From contig CAVWRJ010000008.1 of the NCBI GenBank assembly GCA_963757335.1, positions 372,001-436,000 of the forward strand: 64,000 nt of DNA, written 5' to 3'. Source of the DNA: DASQPA01 sp963757335. Lineage in GTDB: Bacteria > Acidobacteriota > Thermoanaerobaculia > Multivoradales > UBA5704. A program made the position numbers and the translations under genes. Below, piece by piece: positions 54,257-63,434 of the stretch. The notes below the pieces were generated by a model that was not told where the DNA came from, ran no database searches, and saw only the letters and a list, made by a program, of their open reading frames with translations. How positions within the stretch are numbered: the stretch's first letter is position 1; the number at the start of each line of letters is the position of its first letter.

Positions 54257-54702
54257 TCATGAAACGGGAGGAGAGGGCGGGCGCAGAGGGTCGGAAAGTC
54301 GCCAGACCCAGAGGCGTAGCAGAAAGGCCAACGCCAAGAGCGCCATCAAGAGAAAACCGGCGAGGACGTTAGCGAGAGGGGAGCTTGGGGGAAGCGCCAA
54401 AGGTCGAGCCGCGCCAGGGCCAGGACCTGCGGAAGGGCAGCGTCAGCGCGGCGAGCGCCAACCTTGCCCACCACCACCCCGGCGGCGTCGCCGGCGAGGA
54501 CCACCGCATCTACCAGAGAGGCCGCCCTGGAGGAGCGCGGGAAGCGTGAAGAGGACGGGCTCCTCCAGCTGACCGAGCCGTAGAACGCGAAGCGCGGCGG
54601 CTCCAGCTGTGCCTTTGCGAACGCGATGGCGCCGCCAGCTGCGAAGAGGTACCCGAGGCTCACGAGACCCTCCCACGCGAGGCCGAGCCAGGTTCGGCTC
54701 AA
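54257..54702 (-). CDS. Hypothetical membrane protein (several frameshifts)
   Basis: About 150 residues once at least three indels are allowed. The N-terminus reads MSRTWLGLAWEGLVSLGYLF, continuing FAAGGAIAFAKAQLEP with a first helix, WEEPVLFTLPALLQGG in another frame, DAVVLAGDAAGVVVGK in a third, and a final LANVLAGFLLMALLALAFLL helix. No family recognised. It follows the MFS gene by 3 bp. The frame breaks are so dense that an accurate protein cannot be given. Confidence 0.4.
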
Positions 54703-54705
54703 GGG

Positions 54706-56283
54706 TCAGTCTCCGCCCTTGCCCTCGATCAGCCCCGCCGCCGCGACCGCGGAGAGGAGCGCCAAACCCGCCGCGACGAGGATGGCGCGGCGGAAGCCGT
54801 CGACGAAGGCGTCGTCGAGCGCTCGCCGGACTTCGCCCGGAGCTCCTCCGGCAGCCCTGCCGGAATGGGCGCCGCGGCGAGTTGGGCGGCCGACCGGTCG
54901 AGCTCGCCCCGCGCCGCGGCGGGGAGGTCGAGTTGGGCGAGGCGGCGCTCCCGGCCGGCGTCGAAGCCGGCGACCAAGACGATGCCGCAGACCGCCACGG
55001 CGAGGAGCCCGGCCACCCGGGACACCGCATTGTTGATCCCCGAGGCCACCCCGGCGTGGCTCACCTCGACCGCCCCCATCACCGTCGTCGTGAGCGGCGC
55101 CACGGCGATCGCCATCCCCAGGCCGAGGACGACGACGGCGGGGAAGAAGGTCGTCCAGTAGCTCCCGCCCACTCCCGGCCGGGCGAGGAGGGCGAAGCCC
55201 AGGGCCGCGATGGCGGGCCCCACGACGAGCGGCAGCCGCGATCCGTAGCGGTCGACGAGCCCCCCGGACCAGCGCGAGAGAGTGGAGGTGAGGAGGATGA
55301 AGGGGAGGAAGGCGGCCCCGGCCGCGGTCGCCGAGTAGCCCTGGACCTGGACGAGGTTGAAGGGGAGAAAGAAGAGGGCGCCGCCGAGGGCGGCATAGAG
55401 AAAGAGGGTCAAGAGGTTGGCCCCGGCGAAGTTCCGCGAGCGGAACAGCGAGAGCGGCATCATGGGAGCCCGCGAGCGCGCCTCCACCCAGAGGAAGCCG
55501 GCGAGGGCGGCGATCCCCGCCACCAGAGGGACGAGCACCTGGGGATCGCGGGGTCCGAGCTTCGGCCAGGCGAGGAGCCCGAAGGTCACCCCGCCCAGGC
55601 CGGCGGTGGCGAGGAGGGCGCCCGGCCCGTCCAGCCGCGACGCGGCCTCCGGGTCCCGGCTCTCCGGCACCCGGGTCCAGCAGAGGAGGAGGACCGCGGC
55701 GGCCAAGCGGTAGGTTGAGGAAAAAGACCCAGCGCCAGGAGGCATGGTCGACGAGCCAGCCGCCGACGAGCGGCCCGAGGCTGGCGGTGATGGCCGTGGC
55801 CCCCGACCAGGTGCCGATGGCCCGTCCGCGGCGCTCGGGAGGATAGGCGGCGGCGAGGAGCGCCAGGCTCCCCGGCACGAGGAGAGCCGCGGCCGCCCCC
55901 TGGACCGAGCGCGCCGCGATGAGCTGGGCGAGAGAGGGAGCGAAGCCGCACCAGGCCGAGGCGGCGGCGAAGGCGGCGACCCCGGTAGCGAAAATCCGCC
56001 GCCGCCCGAAGCGGTCGCCGAGCGCCCCGCCCACGAGGAGCAGGCCGGCGAGAAAGAGCGCATAGCCCTCGACCACCCACTGCGCCCCAGAAACGGAAGC
56101 CCCGAAGCTCTTCTGGAGCGCCGGCATGGCGACGTTGACGGCGGTGCCGTCGACGAACGCCATGCTGGAGCCGAGGATGGCGGCCACTAAGACCCAGGGG
56201 CCGTTCTCGTGTGCCGCGGCAGGCGCGGCCGGGGAGGCGCGGAGGACGCCTTCGTCGCAGGGGGGGCGGGTGGGGGTGGTCAA
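54706..56283 (-). CDS. MFS transporter, EmrB/QacA (DHA2) type (two frameshifts)
   Basis: About 525 residues with around 14 helices. The segment AFVDGTAVNVAMPALQKSFG and the conserved GALGDRFGRRRIFATGVAAF are DHA2 landmarks, and VGGWLVDHASWRWVFFLNLP follows. One extra base near 55708 and another near 54840 split the protein into three frames; both rejoin cleanly. The final helix is ILVAAGLALLSAVAAAGLIE. Likely a proton-driven drug or metabolite exporter; the substrate is unknown. Confidence 0.87.
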   Translation of the reverse strand: MTTPTRPPCDEGVLRASPAAPAAAHENGPWVLVAAILGSSMAFVDGTAVNVAMPALQKSFGASVSGAQWVVEGYALFLAGLLLVGGALGDRFGRRRIFATGVAAFAAASAWCGFAPSLAQLIAARSVQGAAAALLVPGSLALLAAAYPPERRGRAIGTWSGATAITASLGPLVGGWLVDHASWRWVFFLNLPLGRRGPPPLLDPGAGEPGPGGRVAAGRAGRPPRHRRPGRGDLRAPRLAEARTPRSPGARPSGGGDRRPRRLPLGGGALAGSHDAALAVPLAELRRGQPLDPLSLCRPRRRPLLSPLQPRPGPGLLGDRGRGRLPPLHPPHLHSLALVRGARRPLRIAAAARRGARHRGPGLRPPRPAGSGRELLDDLLPRRRRPRPGDGDRRGAAHDDGDGGGRGEPRRGGLGDQQCGVPGGRAPRRGGLRHRLGRRLRRRPGAPPRPTRPPRRGAGRARPVGRPTRRGAHSGRAAGGAPGEVRRALDDAFVDGFRRAILVAAGLALLSAVAAAGLIEGKGGD

Positions 56284-56323
56284 GAGGGCGCCCTTTGGAT
56301 GTGGAGGGTGGAGAAGGTTCCCT

Positions 56324-56590
56324 CTATGGGAACTGCCGGTAGATGTCCTTCCTGTGCAGAACTCTCACGAAGGTGACCTCATCCCCTTCGACGGTCACGC
56401 CTACCCGATAGTCGCCAACACGGATGCGGTAGTACGTGGGGTGACCATGGAGCTTCTTGAGGTTTGGGACCTCCTGGAGGGTCTGGGCTCCCTCGACCTG
56501 CTCAATCAACTGGCGGACCCGCTCTCGGATGGAGCTGGGCTGGAGGTTTTGCAGATCCTTCGCAAAGCTTCTTGTGAACCCGAGGTTCAC
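56324..56590 (-). CDS. RelE/ParE-family toxin
   Basis: 88 residues. FTRSFAKDLQNLQPSSIRER, NLKKLHGHPTYYRIRVGDYR and VGVTVEGDEVTFVRVLHRKD are typical of RelE toxins with the core YYRIRVGDYR. The start ATG 56588-56590 overlaps the antitoxin stop by 4 nt. Confidence 0.87.
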   Translation of the reverse strand: MNLGFTRSFAKDLQNLQPSSIRERVRQLIEQVEGAQTLQEVPNLKKLHGHPTYYRIRVGDYRVGVTVEGDEVTFVRVLHRKDIYRQFP

Positions 56591-56790
56591 TCGGACCTAT
56601 CGAGGAGCGCGAAGATATGATCCCGGGAGATCGGGCCCGAAGTCGCCCCTTCCGCGATGGCTCGGGACAGGCCGACGTCCTCGATCGCTTCCTCAATCAG
56701 GTCGCGAACGAGGTCCCTGCGTTCCTCGAGAACCTCGATGATCGCAGTCTTGAGAACCTCCTTGAGCCGGTCTTCCTCCACCTTTGCCAT
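56587..56790 (-). CDS. Small acidic antitoxin-like protein
   Basis: 67 residues from MAKVEEDRLKEVLKTAIIEV (ATG 56788-56790). Helical and acidic, with IIEVLEERRDLVRDLIEEAI; no DNA-binding fold is obvious. Its coupling to a RelE toxin marks it as the antitoxin (the 'RelB-like, helical' type often found with this toxin group). An in-frame ATG at 56835 would add 15 poorly conserved residues. Confidence 0.75.
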   Translation of the reverse strand: MAKVEEDRLKEVLKTAIIEVLEERRDLVRDLIEEAIEDVGLSRAIAEGATSGPISRDHIFALLDRSE

Positions 56791-56948
56791 CTCGACCTCC
56801 GGGCTAAGCCTAGCAGCCGCGTCCGGCTCGGGCAATCGCCGGCGCTCCCAGGGGGAGGACTTTCACAGCCCCTGAGGACGCAGATCGAGGTTTTCCTTGG
56901 GCAGCCGTACCGTCAGCTTGGTCGTTGCAGCACGCGTAATCCTTCCCT

Positions 56949-56977
56949 CGTCATCCTGAGCCTGCGAAGGATCTGGG
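56949..56977 (-). repeat. 29-bp dispersed intergenic repeat, copy 2
   Basis: Exact inverted copy of 8418-8446. It lies 10 bp past the stop of the CHAT gene and contains the short palindromic CCTTCGCAGG / CCTGCGAAGG motif. Confidence 0.7.
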
Positions 56978-56986
56978 GGAAGGAAG

Positions 56987-59900
56987 TCAGGACGATGACG
57001 GCTCGCGCGCAGCGGCAAGTTGCCCCTCGACGATTTGGATCCACGGTTCGAACTGCGGCAGGAGCGATTGTCTCTTCTTTAGGGTTGTCAGGATCGACAA
57101 CGCACGTTCGAGGTGAATCGCGGCTTTGGCAGGTTCGATCTGTGCTATGCGCACGAGGGAGACCACCAGGTCGGTCTGGTAGTCGGCTCGGTTGGGTTCG
57201 GCCTTGGCGAGTCGCTCTCGGATGTCGAGAGCGTTTCTGTAGAACTGTTCGGCGCCCTGTCCCTGTCCGAAAGTTCGGAGCAGATCGCCCATTTTGCTAT
57301 AGGAGACGGAGAGGTCTCGTAGGTAGTCGGCTCGGTTGGGCTCGGCCTTTGCGAGTTGCTCAGCAATGTCGAGAGCGTTTCTGTAGAACTGTTCGGCGTC
57401 CTGTCCCTGTCCGAGATTGCGGAGCAGATCGCCCATTTTGTTATAGGAGACGGAGAGGTCTCGTAGGTAGTCGGCACGATTAGGCTCGGCCTTGGCGAGT
57501 CGCTCTCGGATGTCGAGAGCGTTTGTGTAGAACTGTTCGCCGTCCTGTCCCTGTCCGAGATTGCGGAGCAGATCGCCCATACGCTCGTAGGAGACGGAGA
57601 GGTCTCGTAGGTAGTCGGCTCGGTTGGGCTCGGCCTTTGCGAGTCGCTCTCGGATGTCGAGAGCGTTTCTGTAGAACTGTTCGGCGTTCTGTCCCTGTCC
57701 GAGATTGCGGAGCAAATCGCCCATACGCTCGTAGGAGACGGAGAGGTCTCTGAGGTAGTCGGCTCGATTGGGCTCGGCCTTGGCGAGTCGCTCGACGATG
57801 TCGAGGTCTTTTCTGTAGAACTGTTCGGCGTCCTGTCCCTGTCCGAGATCGCGGAGCAGGTCGCCCATTTTGCTATAGACGACGGAGAGGTCTCGTAGGT
57901 AGTCGGCTCGGTTGGGCTCGGCCTTTGCGAGTCGCTCTAGGATGTCGAGAGCGTTTCTGTAGAACTGTTCGGCGTCCTGTCCCTGTCCGAGATTGCGGAG
58001 CAAATTGCCCATACGCTCGTAGCAGACGGAGAGGTCTCGTAGGTAGTGGGCGTTCTCGGGCTCGGCCTGAATGCGTGTCTCGCAGATATCAAGAGCCTTC
58101 TTATATCTCGCCAAGGCTAATGAAGTCGCCCCAAGCTCGCGGAGAGCATCGGCCCCTGCTCTGAGAATTCCGGGATAGAGAAAGTGCTGCTCGGGTAGGC
58201 TCTCCAATACCTCCTCGGAGAAGGCCACTCGATCCACCGATTGCCCATACTGGAGCATAAAGTTGAGAATCGAGCCTGCCTCTTCGGCTGCCCGCTCGAA
58301 GGCTTTCGCCTTCAGCATCAGGCGCACTCCTTCGATGCTATCGCCGAGCGCCTGCGAAACGTTTTGCACTCTCCAGAAGAGGCTCTCCCCGGCGCGCCGG
58401 CAGCATTCCAGATAGGCGACGGCCTCCATGCGTTCCTTCAGGGCCTCGGCCGTCCAGCGGTGGACGAGAAAAAGTTCATTATCGATCGGGGTCAGCAGGG
58501 AGATCCTCACCAGCCGCTCAGCAGCCCGACCGGCTTCAGCCAGCTGCTCGGGACTCGGTTCCGTCGCCCCAGCCAGCGCAAAAGCGAGCCCGGCTGGATC
58601 GACCGGCAAGGGAAACACTGCCGCCTGCTCCAGCACCTCCCGCTCGCCTGGGGTCGCTGCCAGGATATCCAGCAGCTCATCCAAAAGAACGTCCTGCGCC
58701 CCGATCCGCAAGGCATCGCGGATGGAATCTTCCAGATCCCCTCCGAGATCCTTGACCTCGACTCCCAACTGCTTAGCGTTCTCCCGCAGGCGCTGGCCCA
58801 CGGCAGGAAGCCGCGTCTTGCCGTTGCGGAGGATTGCGTCCAGGTATTCGAGCATCCGCGGGTGACCGCCGATGAGGCGCGAGAGCAGATCAAGAGTCGC
58901 GACGTCCTGACCGCGCAGACCCGGCAGGCGCTGGAAGAGCTTGCGGGTCTCGGCCGGCGAGAGCGGTCCTACGGTTACGTCGGCCAGCCAGTCTTCCGCG
59001 CCGGGCACCGGGTAACGGCAGGTAAGCAAAATCTTTCCGGTCTCGGCCGACGTGTACAAAGCCTTGAGAAGGCTTCCGGTCGTGGAGTCGAGGAACCGCT
59101 CCCCGCCGACGAGGAGGTTGTCCTCGAAGTTGTCGAGGACAAGAAGGATTTTGTGCGCGGCGAGCAGGTTCCCGAGAACCTGGAGCCGCACCTCGTCCGA
59201 CAGGTCGGCCTGCAAGAGGAGATTGCCCAGTCGAGCCAGCTCTCCATCCGTTTGGGCTGCGAGCGGCGCCCCGACCCGCTTGGCCAACTCGCCCAGCGAC
59301 CACCGTCCCTCGACCACCGCGATCTGCCACCCGCTCTCCGACAGCCGCCCCATGGCACGGCCGGCGAGAGCGCTCTTGCCTACTCCTCCGATCCCCAGGA
59401 GCGCCACCCCGGCTTTCCTCCCCTCGGCCGCGACCGACCGCGGATCGTCCCTTAAGACCCGGAGAGTCCGCCGCAGCTCCCGCCGCCGGCCCACGAGATC
59501 CCCCAGCTTCAGGAGCGGCACCGGCCCGCCGGCGGACCTCGGGCGGGGAGCATGGAGACTCTGGAGCGGCGCGCCGCGGTCGAGGAGGGGCGATTCGTCG
59601 GCGGCGGAGAAGAGAGCGGGCGTCGCGTACTCCGCCGGGTACACCGCTCCCTGGCCGGCCAGGCGCTGCCGCTCTCGCTCCACCTCCTGCCGGGCGAGCG
59701 CCAGCGCATGGCTCGGCAGGGGCGACTCCAGGCGCACCAGGTGCTCGTAGAAGGCACCGGCCAGGCGGGTGGCGTACCAGTCGGAGACGCTCGTCTGCAT
59801 GGCGAGGACGCTGGGGATACCGGCGGCGAGCAGGCTCTGGGCGAGGCTCGCCGTCCCGCGGTTTCCCGTGCCGCTCAGGCAGGAGGCGAGGACGACGAGG

Positions 59901-60670
59901 GGGAGCGGCCGGCCCGTGGACCGGATGGCCTCGGCGAGGTCGGCAGCGCTGACGGGCACCGCTCCGCCGTCCTCATCTTCCAACTCCAGCACTCCGGCGT
60001 TGCCGTGGCCGGTCAGGTGGAGGACATGGAAACTCTGCTCCTCGAAGGCCCGCTGGATCTCGTCCGGGTGGCCGACTTCGAGCACCTGGACCTCCACCGG
60101 GCCCTGCCGCCGGGCGCGGTCGACCGCGTCGAAGATCGTCTGCAGCTCGGCCTCGTAGTCGAGAACGGGGTTGTCCGTCTCCCCCTCATCCGGCGCTCCC
60201 ACGGCGGCGAGGATGCGGAGCGGCCCCGGGGTGGGCGCGAGAGGCTGGAGCTTCGCGCCACCCGGGCAGCGGAGCACCCGGACTCCCGGCTCCAGGGCGG
60301 GGAGGAGCCCGCCGGGGAGCTCCGCGGCCTCGAAGGGGAGGGCCAGGAGATCGGGCTCGGCGGTCTCGAAGAGCAGCCGTACCCTCTCGTTCCGGCTCCG
60401 CGCCTCGGCGAGGACTGCCGCGACCGGCCCGGCGTGCCCCTCGGGGAAGACGGCCCGGCCGACCGCCCTGCCCAACTTTCCGAGGTCGCCACTCAGGTCG
60501 TTCAGGAAGGCGCCATAGGAGACCCGGAGATCCTTCCCCAGAACCACCTCCTGGTCCGGAAGCACCGGAACCCCGTCCAACTCGGTATGGACGCGGAGCT
60601 TCCCCTCGCAGCCCCAGCGGAGGAGGACGCGGATCGACCTCTCGCCTCTGGGGAGGACCGGCGGCGTCAT
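56987..60670 (-). CDS. CHAT protease - NB-ARC-like ATPase - TPR protein
   Basis: 1227 residues from the ATG at 60668-60670. CHAT caspase-like domain (~90-350) with His222 (HVLHLTGHGNAG) and Cys264 (VVLASCLSGTG), the expected catalytic dyad. STAND ATPase with Walker A GIGGVGKSA (426-434) and Walker B ILLVLDNFED (~508-517). Winged-helix/HTH region (~690-830). C-terminal ~seven near-identical 48-residue TPR_12 units (AEPNRADYLRDLSVSYERMG... LGQGQDAEQFYRNALDI; landmarks). This single-chain caspase-switch-sensor layout occurs in bacterial programmed-death and anti-phage STAND proteins; here it is inference. No frame break. Array C lies 190 bp upstream. Confidence 0.88.
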   Translation of the reverse strand: MTPPVLPRGERSIRVLLRWGCEGKLRVHTELDGVPVLPDQEVVLGKDLRVSYGAFLNDLSGDLGKLGRAVGRAVFPEGHAGPVAAVLAEARSRNERVRLLFETAEPDLLALPFEAAELPGGLLPALEPGVRVLRCPGGAKLQPLAPTPGPLRILAAVGAPDEGETDNPVLDYEAELQTIFDAVDRARRQGPVEVQVLEVGHPDEIQRAFEEQSFHVLHLTGHGNAGVLELEDEDGGAVPVSAADLAEAIRSTGRPLPLVVLASCLSGTGNRGTASLAQSLLAAGIPSVLAMQTSVSDWYATRLAGAFYEHLVRLESPLPSHALALARQEVERERQRLAGQGAVYPAEYATPALFSAADESPLLDRGAPLQSLHAPRPRSAGGPVPLLKLGDLVGRRRELRRTLRVLRDDPRSVAAEGRKAGVALLGIGGVGKSALAGRAMGRLSESGWQIAVVEGRWSLGELAKRVGAPLAAQTDGELARLGNLLLQADLSDEVRLQVLGNLLAAHKILLVLDNFEDNLLVGGERFLDSTTGSLLKALYTSAETGKILLTCRYPVPGAEDWLADVTVGPLSPAETRKLFQRLPGLRGQDVATLDLLSRLIGGHPRMLEYLDAILRNGKTRLPAVGQRLRENAKQLGVEVKDLGGDLEDSIRDALRIGAQDVLLDELLDILAATPGEREVLEQAAVFPLPVDPAGLAFALAGATEPSPEQLAEAGRAAERLVRISLLTPIDNELFLVHRWTAEALKERMEAVAYLECCRRAGESLFWRVQNVSQALGDSIEGVRLMLKAKAFERAAEEAGSILNFMLQYGQSVDRVAFSEEVLESLPEQHFLYPGILRAGADALRELGATSLALARYKKALDICETRIQAEPENAHYLRDLSVCYERMGNLLRNLGQGQDAEQFYRNALDILERLAKAEPNRADYLRDLSVVYSKMGDLLRDLGQGQDAEQFYRKDLDIVERLAKAEPNRADYLRDLSVSYERMGDLLRNLGQGQNAEQFYRNALDIRERLAKAEPNRADYLRDLSVSYERMGDLLRNLGQGQDGEQFYTNALDIRERLAKAEPNRADYLRDLSVSYNKMGDLLRNLGQGQDAEQFYRNALDIAEQLAKAEPNRADYLRDLSVSYSKMGDLLRTFGQGQGAEQFYRNALDIRERLAKAEPNRADYQTDLVVSLVRIAQIEPAKAAIHLERALSILTTLKKRQSLLPQFEPWIQIVEGQLAAAREPSSS
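57180..58090. repeat. 144-bp coding tandem repeat (TPR_12 units)
   Basis: Units of exactly 144 bp (for example GAGGTCTCGT at 57311 and 57455) encode the 48-residue TPRs of the CHAT protein and are nearly identical in DNA, which points to recent expansion or gene conversion. Confidence 0.8.
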
Positions 60671-60860
60671 GGCAGTCCTCGACGGTGCGGGACGATCCTC
60701 ACGGGCTTCTCCTTGGCTGTAGCGGGTCTCTCGACGGGATAGCTGGAGGATTCTATCAAGAGCCCCGGAGCCCCGGCATCGGTGTCGGATCTCGCCCAAG
60801 TCGAGGGGCGGCCCCCTTCACCGCCGTTCGGCGAAAGCTTCGAGAGAGGGGATGGGTGAT

Positions 60861-61060
60861 TCCGCGACAGAGCTGCATATTCCGGGACGCGGGACCCTAT
60901 TCCGGGACAGGATTCCCTATTTGGGGACATCGAATGATAAATCGGGACGCGACACCCTATTCGGGGACATTCTTTCCTCTTTGGGGACAAGGCGTCCTGC
61001 TCCGGGACATCCCACCCTCTTTGGGGACGAGGCTCAGTATTCCGGGACAGGGCGCGCTCC
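60861..61060. repeat. Array C: 10-unit tandem array with an exact 20-bp period
   Basis: Units start every 20 bp (60861, 60881 ... 61041). Each opens T(C/T)(C/G)GGGAC(A/G) (GGGAC at 60884, 60904, 60924, 60944, 60964, 60984, 61004, 61024, 61044; GCGAC in the first). Each ends with ~11 variable, often T-rich bases (CCCTAT, CCTCTT). Because 20 is not a multiple of 3 it cannot be a coding repeat. It is the only structure seen in the gene-free stretch 60671-61181; the remainder (60671-60860 and 61061-61181) should include the promoter of the CHAT gene, which I could not define. Confidence 0.92.
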
Positions 61061-61181
61061 TCACCGACTGAAACCCCAGAATGGCTTCGAAGCTGGCTTA
61101 GCCGGCGTATTTCATCGCCCGGTCACGGCTACGCGGCCGGGAGGAGAGCGTTCGCTCGAGCCCGAGCCGGGGTCGACGGCT

Positions 61182-62414
61182 CTACCGGTGATCCGGCGGC
61201 TCTGTCCCTTCCGGCTCGTTCGACGGGGTGACGAGCAGCACCCCGACGGGGGGCTTCTGCCCGGCCGCCGGAGCCGTCGCCGCGGGGACCGCCTTCTGGG
61301 TCGGGACGACCCGTCGCCGCCGGGGCGGGGCGGGACAGAAGAGCTGGACGAGGAGGAAGAGGAGGAGAGTGATGCCGCCGGTCGCCAGGAGGAGGGGGCG
61401 CGACCAGTTGGAGGCGACCGGGACGTCCAGGCCGCGCTCGAACTTCGGCCCGTCGTCGGCGCTCCCGGCCTCCTCTCCGGCCCCGGGGCGGACGGAGGAG
61501 GGGGGGCTTCGGGCGGGCGAGGGAGGGAATGCCGGGAAAGGTGAAACGGGGGCGGCCGGCGGTGGCGGCGAACCCGGTGGCGAGATCCTCGACGTCCTTG
61601 AGGCGCCCGTCCAGCCGGACGAGCCGGCGCTCGACCTCGCGGCGGAGGGCGGCGAGCTCGGCCTCGATCCCCTCCGGGAGGTCCCGTCGCGGCTCTCGAG
61701 CGGTGCCGTCGACGGAGTAGGCGAGGAGCGCTAGGCCGGCGCGCTCGACGGCGCCGCGGAGGAGAGGCTCCAGGGCCGCGGGCTCCCCGGAGGACTGGAG
61801 CGCGGCGAGCAGGCGTTCGCGGAGCGCCGGCTCGACCTCCCCCGAGAGGAGGACGACGAGGGCCCCGGCGGCGGGCAGCCGGACCACTTCGGAGGGGAGG
61901 AAGCGGCGGCTCGCGCCGGGGGGACCGGAAAGGCGGGGGAGGCCCGGAGCCGCCTCGCCGGACGGCGCCCCGGGGAGGAGGAAGGAGACGGCACCGTCGA
62001 TCACCCGGCGCACCGGAGCCCCCGTCCCCCGGTTCCCCCGGCCCCCCCGGTCCCGCCCCCCGGCACCCCCGCCAACGCCAGATAGGCCGCCGCGCCGCCG
62101 CTCGCGAGGACGTGGACCTCCCCTTCCTTGGATAGGGCCAGCACACAGGCCGCATCCGCGGGGAGCCGACCGCGAGTCAGGAGGTCGGCGAGGAGGAAGG
62201 GGATCTCCTCCGCGGCGAGGGAGGGGAGGAAGCCGGCCAGGCGCTCGTGCTCGGCTTCGAGGAAGCGGCGGAGGTCGGGACGGGGGGGGCCTCCGGGCGG
62301 AATTTCTGCGGTATGGGCGGCAAAAGCGAGGAGCGCACCGTCTCCCAGCTCCCAGAGGCCGGCGCCCGCCCGGGAGTCGGGGGTGGCCGGCGGCTCGATC
62401 GTCACGGCGTTCAT
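61182..62414 (-). CDS. Hypothetical protein with C-terminal membrane anchor (two or more frameshifts)
   Basis: About 405 residues rebuilt across three frames. MNAVTIEPPATPDSRAGAGL opens a domain whose ALSKEGEVHVLASGGAAAYL recalls PP2C-like strands, but no metal-binding motif is clear. The middle part contains EPALRERLLAALQSSGEPAA and a coiled coil. Indels in C/G runs near 62030 and 61504 join it to a C-terminal helix, LLLATGGITLLLFLLVQLF, and a polar tail to the TAG at 61182. It is divergent from the FHA gene and probably belongs to the same phospho-signalling cluster. Confidence 0.6.
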
Positions 62415-62543
62415 CCGGGGGATTGTAGTCGCACGCCGGGGATTCATGGCCTCGGCCCGCAACCTGCAAGGCACCGGCACCGTACGGATATACTCGGGAC
62501 CTGCCGTGCCCCTCAAAGCGGGCGGCGGCGAGGAGGAACGCGA

Positions 62544-63434
62544 GTGACCCAGGAGCGCGCGACCGCCCGGGACGTCATCCTGGCCGTCGCGGAGAACATG
62601 AAGAGCAGCCTGGAGCCGCTGGTCACCAAGACCCTGGCCCCCAGCCTCTACCAGGTCTACCTGCACGCCGAGGACTACGAGCGCCTGCGGACGATCTTCG
62701 GCGAGATCGAGGCCGAGGCGAAGGAGCTCTTAGACCGCGAGATGCAGCGGATGAACCGCGGCTCGTCGCCGGTCGTCGGCCGCCTCCTGGGCCAGGTGCG
62801 CCGGGTGCGGGGGAAGGGCGAGGAGGGCACGACGGTAAAGCCGGCGCCGCACTTCGTCTCCGCCGAGGGGCGCTGGTTCATCCGCTTCCAGGAGGACCCC
62901 AACGGGGCGCTCGAACCGGGGGACATCCAGGTGGTCTCCGAGTTCGCCCAGGCGCCGGCCGCCGGCTATGGCGCGGGGTCGCCCACCCACCGCATCTCGA
63001 CCACCCGGCGGCTGGGGCGGATGACCAGCCAGCGCGAGTCCCGTGAGTCCCGTGAGCCCAACGACGCCAGCGCTGCGGCCGCCTTCGCCTGCATCCACTA
63101 CAAGGACGACTCGGGGCCCAAGGAGTTCTGGGTGACCAAGGACGAGGTCGTCATCGGCCGCGAGGCGCCCGACGTCTGGGTCGACCTGCGGCTCGAAACC
63201 TCGCTCGACGTCTCCCGCGAGCACGCGCGGCTCCGCCGGATGCCGGAGAGCGGGGTCTTCCGGATCAAGGACCTGTCGAAGCTCGGCACGACGATCAACG
63301 GCGTCCCCGTGCCGCCCTCGGGTGCGGGAGAGGGGGGGCGCGACCTCGACCAGTGGGTCGATCTCCCCGACCGCGCCCGGATCGGCCTCGCCGGGATCCT
63401 CTTTCTCGATTTCGAGAGGACCGCGAAGAGTTGA
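62544..63434 (+). CDS. FHA-domain protein
   Basis: 296 residues from GTG 62544 (AGGAGG 7 nt upstream). The N-terminal ~150 residues are helical with RFQEDPNGALEPGDIQVVSE-like beta segments. The C-terminal FHA domain (~185-290) has VVIGREAPDVWVDLRLE, SREHARLRRM and LGTTINGVPV. The Arg and Ser of the phosphothreonine pocket are present. The linker has a 9-bp-phased repeat (RESRESREP). FHA domains bind phosphothreonine; with a PP2C phosphatase downstream this suggests Ser/Thr phospho-signalling. A kinase may lie beyond the window. Confidence 0.85.
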   Translation: MTQERATARDVILAVAENMKSSLEPLVTKTLAPSLYQVYLHAEDYERLRTIFGEIEAEAKELLDREMQRMNRGSSPVVGRLLGQVRRVRGKGEEGTTVKPAPHFVSAEGRWFIRFQEDPNGALEPGDIQVVSEFAQAPAAGYGAGSPTHRISTTRRLGRMTSQRESRESREPNDASAAAAFACIHYKDDSGPKEFWVTKDEVVIGREAPDVWVDLRLETSLDVSREHARLRRMPESGVFRIKDLSKLGTTINGVPVPPSGAGEGGRDLDQWVDLPDRARIGLAGILFLDFERTAKS

